Of a stretch of DNA of 64,000 bases, positions 50,013 through 59,176 are shown piece by piece. A model generated the notes under the pieces. That model saw only the letters and a list, made by a program, of their open reading frames with translations. It ran no database searches and was not told where the DNA came from. The first letter of the stretch is position 1, and every line of letters begins with the position of its first letter. A program made the position numbers and the translations under genes. Origin of the DNA: Nisaea sp. (GTDB lineage: Bacteria > Pseudomonadota > Alphaproteobacteria > Thalassobaculales > Thalassobaculaceae); contig NZ_JAXMNY010000001.1 in assembly GCF_034670185.1 (NCBI RefSeq), forward strand, positions 1,178,001 to 1,242,000, written 5' to 3'.

Positions 50013-51902
50013 ATGCACGTTTCCTCTGAAATCCCTCCCCTCAAGCTCGTCGTCGTCGGCCATGTCGATCACGGCAAGTCGACCCTGATCGGCCGCCTGT
50101 TGCACGAGACCAACTCGCTGCCGGACGGCAAGGCCGAAGCCGTCATCGCAATGTCCGAACGGCGCGGGATGCCAGTCGAATGGGCCTTCGTCCTCGACGC
50201 CCTGCAGGCGGAACGTGATCAGGGCATCACCATCGACACGACGCAGATCTTCTTCAATACGGAGAAGCGCAACTACGTCATCATCGATGCACCCGGCCAC
50301 AAGGAGTTCCTTAAGAACATGGTCTCCGGCGCGGCGCTGTCCGACGCGGCGGTGCTGGTGATCGATGCCAAGGACGGCATGCAGGAGCAATCCCGGCGGC
50401 ACGGCTATATCCTTCATTTGCTGGGCGTACGGCAGGTTGCTGTCGTTATCAACAAGATGGATCTCGCGGATTATCGTGAGGAGCGTTTCCAGGAACTGAC
50501 GACCGAAATCCGCACCTACCTGTCGGAACTCGGTCTCGAAGCCTCCGCCATCATTCCGGTCTCCGCCCGCGAGGGACAGGGGCTGATTACGGCGCCGGAC
50601 AAAATGCCGTGGTACCAGGGACCCTCCCTCGTCCAGGTGCTCGACAACTTCACGCCGCCCATTCTGCCGACCGAGCGGCCTCTGCGCTTCCCGGTACAGG
50701 ATGTCTATAAATTCGATGAACGTCGGATCATTGCCGGCCGGATAGAGAGCGGCCGTATCCATACCGGTGACAAAATCCTGATCTCTCCGTCCAACAAGAC
50801 GGTAACAGTCAAAAGCATAGAGAGCTGGAACACCAAGGCCCCGGCATTGAGTGCGTCCGCGGGACAATCAGTCGGCATCACGCTGAGCGAACAGCTTTTC
50901 ATCGAGCGCGGCCAGATGATCAGCCACGAGTCCAATGCTCCGTTCGAAACCAATGTATTCCGTGCCCGGATCTTCTGGCTCGGCCACAATCCGCTGGAAG
51001 TCGGCAAGCGCTATAAACTGAAGCTCGCCACCAATGAGCAGATGGTCGAAGTCCAGTCTATCGAGATGGTGATTGATGTCGAGAACCTGACACACGATAC
51101 GGGTGACAGGCTGGAGCGCAACGCCATTGGCGAGGTGACGCTCCGCGCCCGCGCCATGCTGGCGCTTGATGAATTCTCCGACAATCCGAAAACAGGACGC
51201 TTCGTCCTCGTCGACGGGTACGACACGGTCGGCGGCGGCACCATCTTTATGGAAGGCTACCCGGACCAGCGTAGCCGCACCGACGTGCGCTCGACCAACA
51301 TCACAGCAGTCGAGCACCGGGTGACACCGGAGTTGCGCGCCCATGCCAATGGACATGAAGGCGGCGTTCTGTGGCTGACCGGCCTATCCGGAGCCGGCAA
51401 GTCGACCATCGCCATCGAGCTGGAGCACCAGCTCTTCGCCAAGGGCTATCAGGTCTATGTGCTCGATGGAGACAATGTCCGCTTCGGCCTTTCCTCCGAT
51501 CTCGGCTTTGCACCGGAAGATCGGGTCGAGAACATCCGCCGCGTCGGCGAGGTTGCCAAACTCTTCGCCAGCGCTGGTGTTCTGGTCGTCACAGCCTTCA
51601 TCTCGCCCTACCGCGCCGACCGCGACCGGGCCCGTTCCATTGCCCCGGATATGTTCCACGAGGTCTATATCGCGGCCGATGTCGCCACCTGCGAAGGGCG
51701 TGATCCAAAAGGCCTCTACAAGAAGGCCCGTGCCGGCGAAATCAAGGAATTCACGGGCGTTTCAGCGCCCTATGAGGAACCCGTAACGCCGGAGGTCACG
51801 GTCGAGACAGCGGATCGGACAGTGAATGAATCCGTCGCTGAACTGATGGCCTATGTGGAAGAGAATTTCAGCATGGTGAAACGGAACGCCGGCGGGCGCT
51901 GA
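50013..51902 (+). CDS. cysNC: Bifunctional sulfate adenylyltransferase subunit 1 / adenylylsulfate kinase
   Basis: 629 residues, a CysN-CysC fusion. The GTPase half has G1 VVGHVDHGKST (about 13-23), DAPGHKEFLKN and NKMD, followed by EF-Tu-like beta domains to about residue 440. The APS-kinase half begins VLWLTGLSGAGKSTIA (about 452-467), with DGDNVRFGLSSDLGF and FISPYRADRDRAR. Together with CysD it makes APS and then PAPS. The second Cys-half signature residues look complete. No cysH, cysI or nodulation-type sulfotransferase lies nearby, so PAPS may feed assimilation or sulfation genes elsewhere. Confidence 0.95.
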   Translation: MHVSSEIPPLKLVVVGHVDHGKSTLIGRLLHETNSLPDGKAEAVIAMSERRGMPVEWAFVLDALQAERDQGITIDTTQIFFNTEKRNYVIIDAPGHKEFLKNMVSGAALSDAAVLVIDAKDGMQEQSRRHGYILHLLGVRQVAVVINKMDLADYREERFQELTTEIRTYLSELGLEASAIIPVSAREGQGLITAPDKMPWYQGPSLVQVLDNFTPPILPTERPLRFPVQDVYKFDERRIIAGRIESGRIHTGDKILISPSNKTVTVKSIESWNTKAPALSASAGQSVGITLSEQLFIERGQMISHESNAPFETNVFRARIFWLGHNPLEVGKRYKLKLATNEQMVEVQSIEMVIDVENLTHDTGDRLERNAIGEVTLRARAMLALDEFSDNPKTGRFVLVDGYDTVGGGTIFMEGYPDQRSRTDVRSTNITAVEHRVTPELRAHANGHEGGVLWLTGLSGAGKSTIAIELEHQLFAKGYQVYVLDGDNVRFGLSSDLGFAPEDRVENIRRVGEVAKLFASAGVLVVTAFISPYRADRDRARSIAPDMFHEVYIAADVATCEGRDPKGLYKKARAGEIKEFTGVSAPYEEPVTPEVTVETADRTVNESVAELMAYVEENFSMVKRNAGGR

Positions 51903-52016
51903 AGAGATTCAAACTCAGTCTCCGAGTCCATAGCTAATCCATTGACCGCCCAATACTCTGAAACGATGCTGCGTCAGCATTTCATACTCCTTCACGAAAA
52001 ATAAGGCGCAACAGCA

Positions 52017-53165
52017 ATGCTTCTTTTTAGAATTTTTGGGTGTTTCATTGCTACGCTATTGCTGTCCGGCTGCGTAACAAACCAACAATCCCGATCTTCA
52101 ACCTCTGACATCAATCAAATGTTGGCCACTATTTCCGCTGCCGAAGCCCAGCATGAAAGGGGCAGTAAAACCGCAAGACAGGCGTACCAACAATTACATC
52201 AAGCACAGGTACTCGGTCTGAAAGGGCAGATGCAGGCAGCAGATTCGTTGATTCTTGAATCCTTAACAACTCTCGATCAGTCCGAACTTCCGCCATTGAA
52301 CAAGAGCCAAGCACTGATTAAAGCTGCAGGCATTCTATGGACCATGGGATATCGGTCTGCGAGCCGTGACGTGGCCCGACGCGCCGCCCACCTCGCAGAA
52401 GCAATGGTTAGGCTCGACGATCCGAAAAACGCTAAAAATCCTTTTGTTTACCAGCTGCGCAGGTCGATTGCAGACCCGTATGTCCGACTTGGCCGAGTAG
52501 AACGCGCCCTGGGAAACCACGACGCGGCCAGACACGCATTTGCCCGAGCCGTAGAAATTTTACCGGAAGATTCAGCCGCATCAAATCCAGCCCCCGGAGT
52601 CGTAAAGACCGAAAAGACAGAACCTCTCTTGGTTGAATCTCTGACTGGATTGGCTCGGGCTGAGGTTGCACTTGGTGACCTAGAGCCCGCGCGAACTCAC
52701 GCTTTGAAAGCCATCAGCATAGCGGAACGCGAAGGGCTTGATGTACCACGTGCCGAAGCGAAGATTGCTTTTTCTGAAGCCGCACGAGACCTAAAAGCGC
52801 TTAACGATGCACTGGGCGAATTCGCATCTGTTAAGAAAGGATACGGAAACTATGACGCCGCCCAAGGATTTTTGCGTCTAGCCTGGTTTCATTCTGCTGG
52901 TAGCAGCCTGAAAGCCAAGAAACGAGGCTTGACCATGGCTGAAGCTGCCGCCGTGATGGTCGAGGCATCCGACTTGAGAATGGAAGCCTCCAGAGTCGCG
53001 CTAGAGATCGCTGATGAGATCCGCGAACTGGACCCCGATGCATTGACCGAAAAAGACCTCTATGTTCTGAAAGATGTCGGGAGAGTTTATGGTGTTCTTA
53101 GCTCCAAGCTCCTAAAATACGCTGATCGTCTTTCACCAGTCCAGTGGCCAGCCTTGGCCCAGTAG
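52017..53165 (+). CDS. Lipoprotein of unknown function with TPR-like repeats (short paralogue)
   Basis: 382 residues. A signal peptide with lipobox LLSGC puts the lipidated Cys near residue 19. The mature protein is helical, with repeat-like units such as ALIKAAGILWTMGYRSASRDV, HDAARHAFARAVEILPED and LARAEVALGDLEPARTHALKA, like tetratricopeptide repeats. These same units occur in the following gene, so the two are tandem paralogues. Base composition looks more A/T-rich than its neighbours at the start. The cell location is presumably the periplasmic face of a membrane. No enzyme motif is seen. The ATG follows a weak ribosome site. Function unknown. Confidence 0.8.
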   Translation: MLLFRIFGCFIATLLLSGCVTNQQSRSSTSDINQMLATISAAEAQHERGSKTARQAYQQLHQAQVLGLKGQMQAADSLILESLTTLDQSELPPLNKSQALIKAAGILWTMGYRSASRDVARRAAHLAEAMVRLDDPKNAKNPFVYQLRRSIADPYVRLGRVERALGNHDAARHAFARAVEILPEDSAASNPAPGVVKTEKTEPLLVESLTGLARAEVALGDLEPARTHALKAISIAEREGLDVPRAEAKIAFSEAARDLKALNDALGEFASVKKGYGNYDAAQGFLRLAWFHSAGSSLKAKKRGLTMAEAAAVMVEASDLRMEASRVALEIADEIRELDPDALTEKDLYVLKDVGRVYGVLSSKLLKYADRLSPVQWPALAQ

Positions 53166-53297
53166 AATCAGAACTGAAAACTTCGATTTTTCAGCCCCTT
53201 GTCAAGCGCGTCAGCAGGTGAAGCGCTTTGACCCGCTTCCCGCTGGCTCGGAGAATGCGAGCACTTCCTACTGTCCGGCGACAAAAGGCGATCCACA

Positions 53298-54980
53298 ATG
53301 CTCAAGAGACTGTTCTTTTCAGTCCTTATCCTTTCTCTGCCCCTGACTGGCTGCCTTGCGACCAACGAGCCGTCGAGGCAGACGAACATCCAGTCGAGCC
53401 TGTCGAGTCTGGAGAGAATGTTAGTACAGGACAAAACGGACAAGCTGTTCAGGGAAGGCAAGGTCGAGCAAGCCATTGCCCGGTACAAGAAGGCAATCGC
53501 CGACGCCCGTCCGGGAGATTTTCCCGGCCCGATGAATCTCTGGCTCAATCTCTCTGACCGGCTCGTCCGTGCCGGAAGAGTGGATGAGGCAAGACAGGAA
53601 CTGATTTCCTTGCGGGACTGGGCAACCAAGGAAAACTTGCCTTTCGCACGGGGTAAAGCCGCGGACAAAATGGCCGAGTTGGAACGACGGGCCGGAAACA
53701 ACCGTGTCGCTGCGAGTTGGTCCGAAATAGCAGTTACAGCCTACGACGAAGGTGGCTTCGAAGAACCGGCGATGAAGGCGCTAATCACTCTCGCAAGGAC
53801 GATTGGACGCGAGAATCCAGATAAAGCAGTGGAAGTCCTCAGAGACGCCTACCAGCGCGCGGACCAGAATCCCAAGCTTTCAGACAAGAAAATCTCCATC
53901 GACACGACGCTTTCCGACATCGTCTTTCGCCGCAAGAAGTATTCCGAAGCAAGCACTTATTTGGCACGCGCCGCACGAGATCTTATAGCTGCCGGCAAGA
54001 CTGTCGGTACCGGTTGGGCCGATATCCACATACGGCAAGCCAAGCTCGCCCTAATCAGGGGCGAGGAAGCACGGGCCGACGAAGAAGCCCTCAAGGCGAT
54101 ACATGCGGTTGATCAGGCAAAGCTCCCCGCAACGAACAAATCCGGGGCCTTAATTGCCGTCGCCATGCATCTATGGAGCCTCGGGTATCACGAAGCAAGC
54201 CGGGACGTTGCCGAACACTCGGCTCAGATCGCCGAAGGCTCGGTCTTCAAGAACGGCGTTACTGAAAAAGCGGCCAACAACGCCCCGCTCGCGGTTCAGG
54301 CGGCCGAATACCGAATCAAACACGCTAAATTCGAGAGCCTTCTCAGCAATCATGAAGCGGCTGCTCGGGCGTATGCTCGAGTGCTGGAAATCCTACCGGA
54401 GAATGAGGGACTGGATAGCGGGCGGACTTTCATTCGGCTCCCGACCTCAGTGCCGTACAGGACGGGGGCTCTGATAGGGCTCGCAAAAGCCCATATTGCG
54501 AGAGGAGAGCTGAAGAAGGCCGAATCGTTTGCACAAGACGCGCTGCAGCTCTCCACGAGAATCGGAACCAAGTTCGATATGGTCGAAGCCGAGATTACAC
54601 TGGCCGAAGCAACCCGGAACAAAGAAGTGTTCACCGACGCGATCAACCGCCAGGCCAAATCCAGAAAGCCGGGTCAGCAGCAGGCAACCATCAAGTCTCT
54701 ACTGCGGGTCGCGCGGTTTCACGCGGCATCAGACAGCCTCAAAGACAAGGAAGCAGGTCTGAATATCGCCCTGCTCGCCATTATTTCCCTGAAGTCCCAG
54801 ACGGACCGGCTCGAAGCGGCGAAACTGGTACTCGATCTTTCAGATGAAATCGTCTCAAAAGGTCCACCTGAGTTGAAGCTCAAGGCAGCCGGACTTGCCG
54901 AGACCCGGAAATTCTATGAAACCCGGAAATCCGAAATCCTCAAACGGGCGGAGCGCCTCTCGCCTGTTCCGTGGTCTTGA
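53298..54980 (+). CDS. Lipoprotein of unknown function with TPR-like repeats (long paralogue)
   Basis: 560 residues. The lipobox is LPLTGC, with Cys near residue 19. The C-terminal two-thirds align by eye with the preceding gene: ALIAVAMHLWSLGYHEASRDV, HEAAARAYARVLEILPEN, LAKAHIARGELKKAESFAQ and the shared ending RAERLSPVPWS. The extra N-terminal 200 or so residues add further helical repeats (KLFREGKVEQAIARYKKAIADA, RPGDFPGPMNLWLNLSDRLV). It is probably a periplasmic protein-interaction scaffold. It lies 132 bases after the first paralogue on the same strand, and may be transcribed with it. Function unknown. Confidence 0.82.
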   Translation: MLKRLFFSVLILSLPLTGCLATNEPSRQTNIQSSLSSLERMLVQDKTDKLFREGKVEQAIARYKKAIADARPGDFPGPMNLWLNLSDRLVRAGRVDEARQELISLRDWATKENLPFARGKAADKMAELERRAGNNRVAASWSEIAVTAYDEGGFEEPAMKALITLARTIGRENPDKAVEVLRDAYQRADQNPKLSDKKISIDTTLSDIVFRRKKYSEASTYLARAARDLIAAGKTVGTGWADIHIRQAKLALIRGEEARADEEALKAIHAVDQAKLPATNKSGALIAVAMHLWSLGYHEASRDVAEHSAQIAEGSVFKNGVTEKAANNAPLAVQAAEYRIKHAKFESLLSNHEAAARAYARVLEILPENEGLDSGRTFIRLPTSVPYRTGALIGLAKAHIARGELKKAESFAQDALQLSTRIGTKFDMVEAEITLAEATRNKEVFTDAINRQAKSRKPGQQQATIKSLLRVARFHAASDSLKDKEAGLNIALLAIISLKSQTDRLEAAKLVLDLSDEIVSKGPPELKLKAAGLAETRKFYETRKSEILKRAERLSPVPWS

Positions 54981-55010
54981 CCGGACCGTACGCCAGACCA
55001 GAACGTTGCG

Positions 55011-55268
55011 TCAAAGATGCCTTCCGCGCTCCAGGATCTCCAGCATGTACTCTCTATAGGTCATGCCCAGTTCTTTCGCTCGTTTGAGCCGGCGCTGCAG
55101 GATCAGGCGGTCGGGCGGCGGCTCCCACGCCTTGGCAACGGCCTTTGTCCAGTATCTGAGTTGATAGGCGTTGCTCAGCGGCGGCCCCATATTGTGCCCG
55201 ATGCCAATTGGAACCCTCTTGCGCAGGCCGACCAGCGCGGAAACCTTCTTCCGTTCAATGCGATTCAT
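55011..55268 (-). CDS. Small conserved-type protein with IGIGHNMGPP motif, 85 aa
   Basis: 85 residues. Basic N-terminus MNRIERKKVSALVGLRKRVP, then IGIGHNMGPPLSNAYQLRYW, a Lys/Arg-rich helix (LILQRRLKRAKELGMTYREYML) and a short end. The GHNxGPP motif recurs in small alphaproteobacterial proteins of unknown function, as far as I recall. ATG 55268 overlaps the stop of the SufR-like regulator gene by ATGA. The pair is therefore translationally coupled and may share a DNA- or RNA-linked task. The strongly basic character suggests nucleic acid binding (inference). Confidence 0.72.
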   Translation of the reverse strand: MNRIERKKVSALVGLRKRVPIGIGHNMGPPLSNAYQLRYWTKAVAKAWEPPPDRLILQRRLKRAKELGMTYREYMLEILERGRHL

Positions 55269-55891
55269 CGAGGCGTGATCCGATAGGCGCAGCGACGTGC
55301 GCCTGCAAGAATGTGATCGGTCCGCTCTACCATGCAATCCGGTCCGAGAACATCCTGAAAAAGCTCCAGTTCGGCTCGACAAATGCCCTGGCATTCCGCC
55401 GCCGCCGCACAGATCGGGCAATGGTTCTCGATAAGTAGAAACGCGCCGTCCTCAGTCTCTGACCAATCGGCCATATAACCTTCCCGCTCCCGCATCGCGG
55501 TCAGCCGATCCAGCCTCTCCGGAAGGCCCCCGTCCTGCCCGGTTTCAGTCCTGTATGCATCAAGGGTTTCCGCCCTCCGCTTGTCGATCAGCCGGTCGAG
55601 CCCCGCCTCTCCGAACAACTCCCGGACGGACTGGAGAAGCTCCACGGTGAGTTGCGCGTGATTATCCGGAAACCGGGCGTGCCCACTCTCGGTCAGCATC
55701 CAGTAGCGTCGCGGCCGGCCACGCCCCTGGCGTCGGTCCTCGGGCTCGACAAGACCGGCATCGGCGAGTTTTGCCAGATGCTGACGCGCCGCTTCCCCGG
55801 TCATCGAAAAATGCGCACCGAGATCGCCGATGGTCTGCGGACCCCGGGTTTTCAGCTGGAACAGGATGCGATCGGCGGCGCGGTCATTCAT
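55265..55891 (-). CDS. SufR-like winged-helix regulator with Cys motif
   Basis: 208 residues. A winged helix-turn-helix at about 5-75 (TIGDLGAHFSMTGEAARQHLAKL, RGRPRRYWMLTESG) is followed by helices and a C-terminal Cys set: NHCPICAAAAECQGICRAEL, then GPDCMVER and ARRCAYRI. The domain order and spacing resemble SufR, an FeS-cluster-sensing repressor of iron-sulfur assembly genes. Here no suf genes are adjacent, so the regulon is unknown. ATG 55891 is the obvious start. It is upstream of, and overlaps, a small basic-protein gene. The 74-base gap to the ligase gene contains its promoter. Confidence 0.85.
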   Translation of the reverse strand: MNDRAADRILFQLKTRGPQTIGDLGAHFSMTGEAARQHLAKLADAGLVEPEDRRQGRGRPRRYWMLTESGHARFPDNHAQLTVELLQSVRELFGEAGLDRLIDKRRAETLDAYRTETGQDGGLPERLDRLTAMREREGYMADWSETEDGAFLLIENHCPICAAAAECQGICRAELELFQDVLGPDCMVERTDHILAGARRCAYRITPR

Positions 55892-55965
55892 GGCGTTTTT
55901 CCAAGACGTTACCTGTCTTTATCAAGAAAACGCTTGGCTTGGAAAGACGGGATGGAGAAATCGTC

Positions 55966-57543
55966 TCAACTGATCAGCTTCTCGAGATTTTCCAGACGAT
56001 CCGCTTCTTCCGCCGGTTTGTCCCAGCGAATGCGGTGAAAGCGCGGAAAGCGCATGGCGACACCGCTCTTATGACGCGAGGACCGGTGCACGCTGTCAAA
56101 CGCCACCTCGACAACGAGCGCCTGTGTCACCTCGCGGACCGGGCCGAACCGGTTCACCGTGTTGTCACGCACCCATTTATCGAGCCTCTTCAGCTCTTCG
56201 TCCGTAAATCCGGAATAGGCCTTACCGACCGGCACGAGTTCAAGGCCCGCCTCTCCATCCCGCCAGGCTCCGAAAGTATAGTCGGAATAAAAGGACGAGC
56301 GCCGTCCGTGCCCGCGCTGGGCATACATGACAACAGTATCGACGGTCAGCGCATCCCGCTTCCACTTGAACCACGGCCCTTTCGGCCGTCCGGCCTGATA
56401 GATACTGTCGCGGCGCTTCAGCATCAGGCCCTCGATCTGTGCCCCCCGGCATCCGGCCCGAAGCGCTTCAAGCGCCGCAGGACTGTCGAACGGGACCAGC
56501 TCCGAGATGTCCGTCCGCTCCGGTTTCTCCCGGTCCCAGAAAGCTTCCAGCCTGGCGCGGCGCTCTTCAAAGCCGAGAGAACGCAGGTCCTCCGCGCCGT
56601 CGAACAGGATGTCGTATAGCCGAATATGGGCGGGATGCTGCTGAAGCATCTTCGCCGTCACCCGCTTGCGATTGAGGCGCTGTTGCAAATCGTTGAATGG
56701 AGCAACCTCACCATCCCGAACCACCAGCAGCTCTCCATCCAGCACGCCCTCAAACCCCATAAAGTCGACAATATCCGGAAAGGCGGATGAGATATCGTCA
56801 CCGGTCCGCGAATAGAGCCGCCGCTCGCCCGCTCGGGCCGCAAGCTGGACTCTGATCCCGTCCCACTTCCATTCAGCCGCATAGTCCGCCAGGGGCAGTT
56901 TTTCCAACTCCATCTCTTCCAGAGGACTGGCCAGCATCAGGGGCCGGAAAACAGCTCGATTACTCATATCGGGACGCGGCGCCGTACCTTCCAGCCAGGC
57001 GAACAATGGCTCGTAAGGCGGCTCCAGCCCGTGCCAGACCTCTTCGATATCGTCCGCGGAGATCCCGAAAGCATCACCCAGCGCCGTTTTTGCGAGCCGG
57101 GCCGAGACTCCGACCCTCAGTCCGCCGGTAATCAGCTTCAATAGTGCCCAGCGCCCGGTCGCATCCAGCGTATCGAGCCAGCTTTCAAGCAACACGCCAG
57201 CTTCGGCCGGCTTCAGGTCGGCAAGCATGGCAGGGATCTTGCCCAGTTCCGGCGCAGTCGCATTTGTCGGCCGTTCGGGCCAGATCAGGGCCACGGTCTC
57301 GGCTAAGTCACCGACGAAATCGTAAGACCACCCAAACAGGTCAGGATCCACACGCTGCATGCCCAATTGACGGATCAGGGCCGGCTTCGCGTTTTTCAGA
57401 TCCAGCGCGCCGGCCAGCGCCGCAAGGGCGATGCCACGATCCGGGTCTGGCGCATGGGAGAAGTAATCCGCCATCAACTTCAGCTTGATCGTCCGCTGCG
57501 GGGCATAGAGCAGCCGGTCGAGAAGTTGAGAGAAACGCTCCAT
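55966..57543 (-). CDS. ATP-dependent DNA ligase (cisplatin-response LigC-like family)
   Basis: 525 residues. The nucleotidyl-Lys is in AAEWKWDGIRVQLAA near residue 225. Other motifs are RLYSRTGDDIS, FEGVLDGELLV, KRVTAKML, EGLMLKRRDSIYQAGRPKGPWFKWKRD and FPRFHRIRWDK at the C-terminus (motifs III to VI). An N-terminal domain of about 200 residues resembles eukaryote-type ligase DNA-binding regions. It seals DNA nicks in repair. It is directly downstream of the exonuclease gene, sharing one base, the layout seen for the ligase-associated DNA damage response cluster. Confidence 0.93.
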   Translation of the reverse strand: MERFSQLLDRLLYAPQRTIKLKLMADYFSHAPDPDRGIALAALAGALDLKNAKPALIRQLGMQRVDPDLFGWSYDFVGDLAETVALIWPERPTNATAPELGKIPAMLADLKPAEAGVLLESWLDTLDATGRWALLKLITGGLRVGVSARLAKTALGDAFGISADDIEEVWHGLEPPYEPLFAWLEGTAPRPDMSNRAVFRPLMLASPLEEMELEKLPLADYAAEWKWDGIRVQLAARAGERRLYSRTGDDISSAFPDIVDFMGFEGVLDGELLVVRDGEVAPFNDLQQRLNRKRVTAKMLQQHPAHIRLYDILFDGAEDLRSLGFEERRARLEAFWDREKPERTDISELVPFDSPAALEALRAGCRGAQIEGLMLKRRDSIYQAGRPKGPWFKWKRDALTVDTVVMYAQRGHGRRSSFYSDYTFGAWRDGEAGLELVPVGKAYSGFTDEELKRLDKWVRDNTVNRFGPVREVTQALVVEVAFDSVHRSSRHKSGVAMRFPRFHRIRWDKPAEEADRLENLEKLIS

Positions 57544-58568
57544 CAGCCTTCCTCCTCATACCCGATCAGCCGGAGCGCCTGCGCCTCCATGCCTTTTAGC
57601 CGGGCCGCATGGACCAGTGCTTCCTCGCGTCCGTGTGTGACCCAGACCTCCGGTGCCCCGACGTCGTCCAGCGTCGCCAGCAACTCGTCCCAGTCGGCAT
57701 GATCGGAAATCACAAGGGGTAGTTCGACCCCGCCCTGCTTTGCCCGTTGCTTTACCCGCATCCAGCCTGACGCCATGCAGATCACCGGATCTGGCAGTCG
57801 GCGCGCCCATCGGTCCGCGATGGCTGATGGCGGTGCCAGCACAATCTCGCCCTTCAAGGCATCGCGCGGCTGGCCTTTTTCTCCCGCCGTCGCCGGCAGC
57901 AACTCACCCAAGCTTACTCCATGTTCCTGATACAGCGCGCAAAGCGGCAAGAGCGCACCGTGCAGATAAAGCGGACGATCATATCCACTCGCCCGGATCA
58001 GCGATATCAGCCGCTGCGCCTTTCCGAGGGAATAGGTCCCGATCACATGGCAGCGCTCGGGAAACAGCGCATGCGAATGCATCAGGCTTGCTATTTCGTG
58101 ACTGTCCTCCGGATGCCGGAAAACCGGCAGGCCGAACGTCGCCTCGGTGATGAAAACATCACAGTCTACAGGCTCGAAACCGGTGCATGTCTGATCTGGG
58201 CGGCGTTTATAGTCGCCGGAAACGACAACCCGCTCGCCCCTATGTTCCAGCACGACCTGCGCACTGCCGAGCACATGCCCGGCCGGCGCCAACCATACAG
58301 TCACATCATTGACGGTGATCTTCTCGCCGAAGCAGAGTGCCTGGCTGCTTTTGAACGGTGTTTCGCCGTACCGCACCCGCATGATGGCAAGCGTTTCAGC
58401 CGTGGCGGCGACCGTGCCGTGGCCCGGACGGGCATGGTCTGCGTGCCCGTGAGTGATCACCGCACGATCAACCACGCGGGTCGGATCGACATAAAAGCCG
58501 CCTGGCTCGACAAGCAGACCTTCCGGCCTGACTTTTATCCAGCTTGCCCTGCGCGCGGCTTTTGCCAT
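57543..58568 (-). CDS. Ligase-associated DNA exonuclease (metallo-beta-lactamase/beta-CASP fold)
   Basis: 341 residues. The metal motif is VITHGHADHARPGHG, with further metal ligands in PAGHVLGSAQVVLEHRG and VVSGDYKRRPDQTC. VFITEATFGLPVFRH and DHADWDELLATL are the usual later blocks. These nucleases work with the partner ligase to process damaged ends. The ligase gene starts in the last base of this one, consistent with tight coupling, and the sugar-phosphate isomerase gene ends 3 bases before its start. The fourth cluster member, a metallophosphoesterase, is not present. Confidence 0.92.
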   Translation of the reverse strand: MAKAARRASWIKVRPEGLLVEPGGFYVDPTRVVDRAVITHGHADHARPGHGTVAATAETLAIMRVRYGETPFKSSQALCFGEKITVNDVTVWLAPAGHVLGSAQVVLEHRGERVVVSGDYKRRPDQTCTGFEPVDCDVFITEATFGLPVFRHPEDSHEIASLMHSHALFPERCHVIGTYSLGKAQRLISLIRASGYDRPLYLHGALLPLCALYQEHGVSLGELLPATAGEKGQPRDALKGEIVLAPPSAIADRWARRLPDPVICMASGWMRVKQRAKQGGVELPLVISDHADWDELLATLDDVGAPEVWVTHGREEALVHAARLKGMEAQALRLIGYEEEG

Positions 58569-58570
58569 CC

Positions 58571-59176
58571 CTACTCGATATTATCCGTTCGTGCCTGCTT
58601 ACCGAGATAGCCGCCGTGATGGCGAAGTCCATATTCATGCCGTGAGACGCCCTTGCGCTCCATCAGCACCAGCGCCAGCGCATCGCTGACGGCGGACATG
58701 ACGGCCATACTCGCGGACGGTGTCAGACCCAGCGGACACGGTTCTTTCACCGCGCCCATATCAACGATCACGTCCGACAGGTCCCGCAGGCCGCTATCAG
58801 GATGCGAGGTGATACCGATAACCTTGCCGGCATCGACATGACGGCTAAGTTCGATGAATTCCAGCACTTCCCTGGTCTTGCCACTGGTCGAGAAGGCAAC
58901 GATGCAATCCCCCGGCGCGACCATGCCCAAATCGCCATGGGCGGCCTCACTCGGATGAATGAAGAAGGCCGGTGATGCCGTGGAGCTCAGGATCGCCGCG
59001 AATTTATGCGCGATGAAACCCGCCTTCCCCATCCCGGTCGTGATGATTTTGCCTGGTGTGCCCTGAAGGATATCCAGCGCTTTCTCATAGCTTTCATCGA
59101 TCTTGATGGCATTGATGGCGGCGGCTTCCGCATCCAGGATCATCTTGATGCGAGAGGTGATGTCGGAACTGTTCAA
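58571..59176 (-). CDS. KpsF/GutQ-type sugar-phosphate isomerase, SIS domain only
   Basis: 201 residues, a SIS domain without the CBS pair of full KpsF/KdsD (about 320 residues). It has KIITTGMGKAGFIAHKFAA, HPSEAAHGDLGMV, IVAFSTSGKTREVLEFI and GLTPSASMAVMSAVSDALA, the arabinose-5-phosphate isomerase-type active-site set including GKAG and HGDLG. Expected reaction: ribulose-5-phosphate/arabinose-5-phosphate or a related ketose-aldose pair. It is the first gene of the unit leading into the exonuclease and ligase (2-base gap), which is odd for a sugar enzyme. Substrate is uncertain. Confidence 0.88.
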   Translation of the reverse strand: MNSSDITSRIKMILDAEAAAINAIKIDESYEKALDILQGTPGKIITTGMGKAGFIAHKFAAILSSTASPAFFIHPSEAAHGDLGMVAPGDCIVAFSTSGKTREVLEFIELSRHVDAGKVIGITSHPDSGLRDLSDVIVDMGAVKEPCPLGLTPSASMAVMSAVSDALALVLMERKGVSRHEYGLRHHGGYLGKQARTDNIE

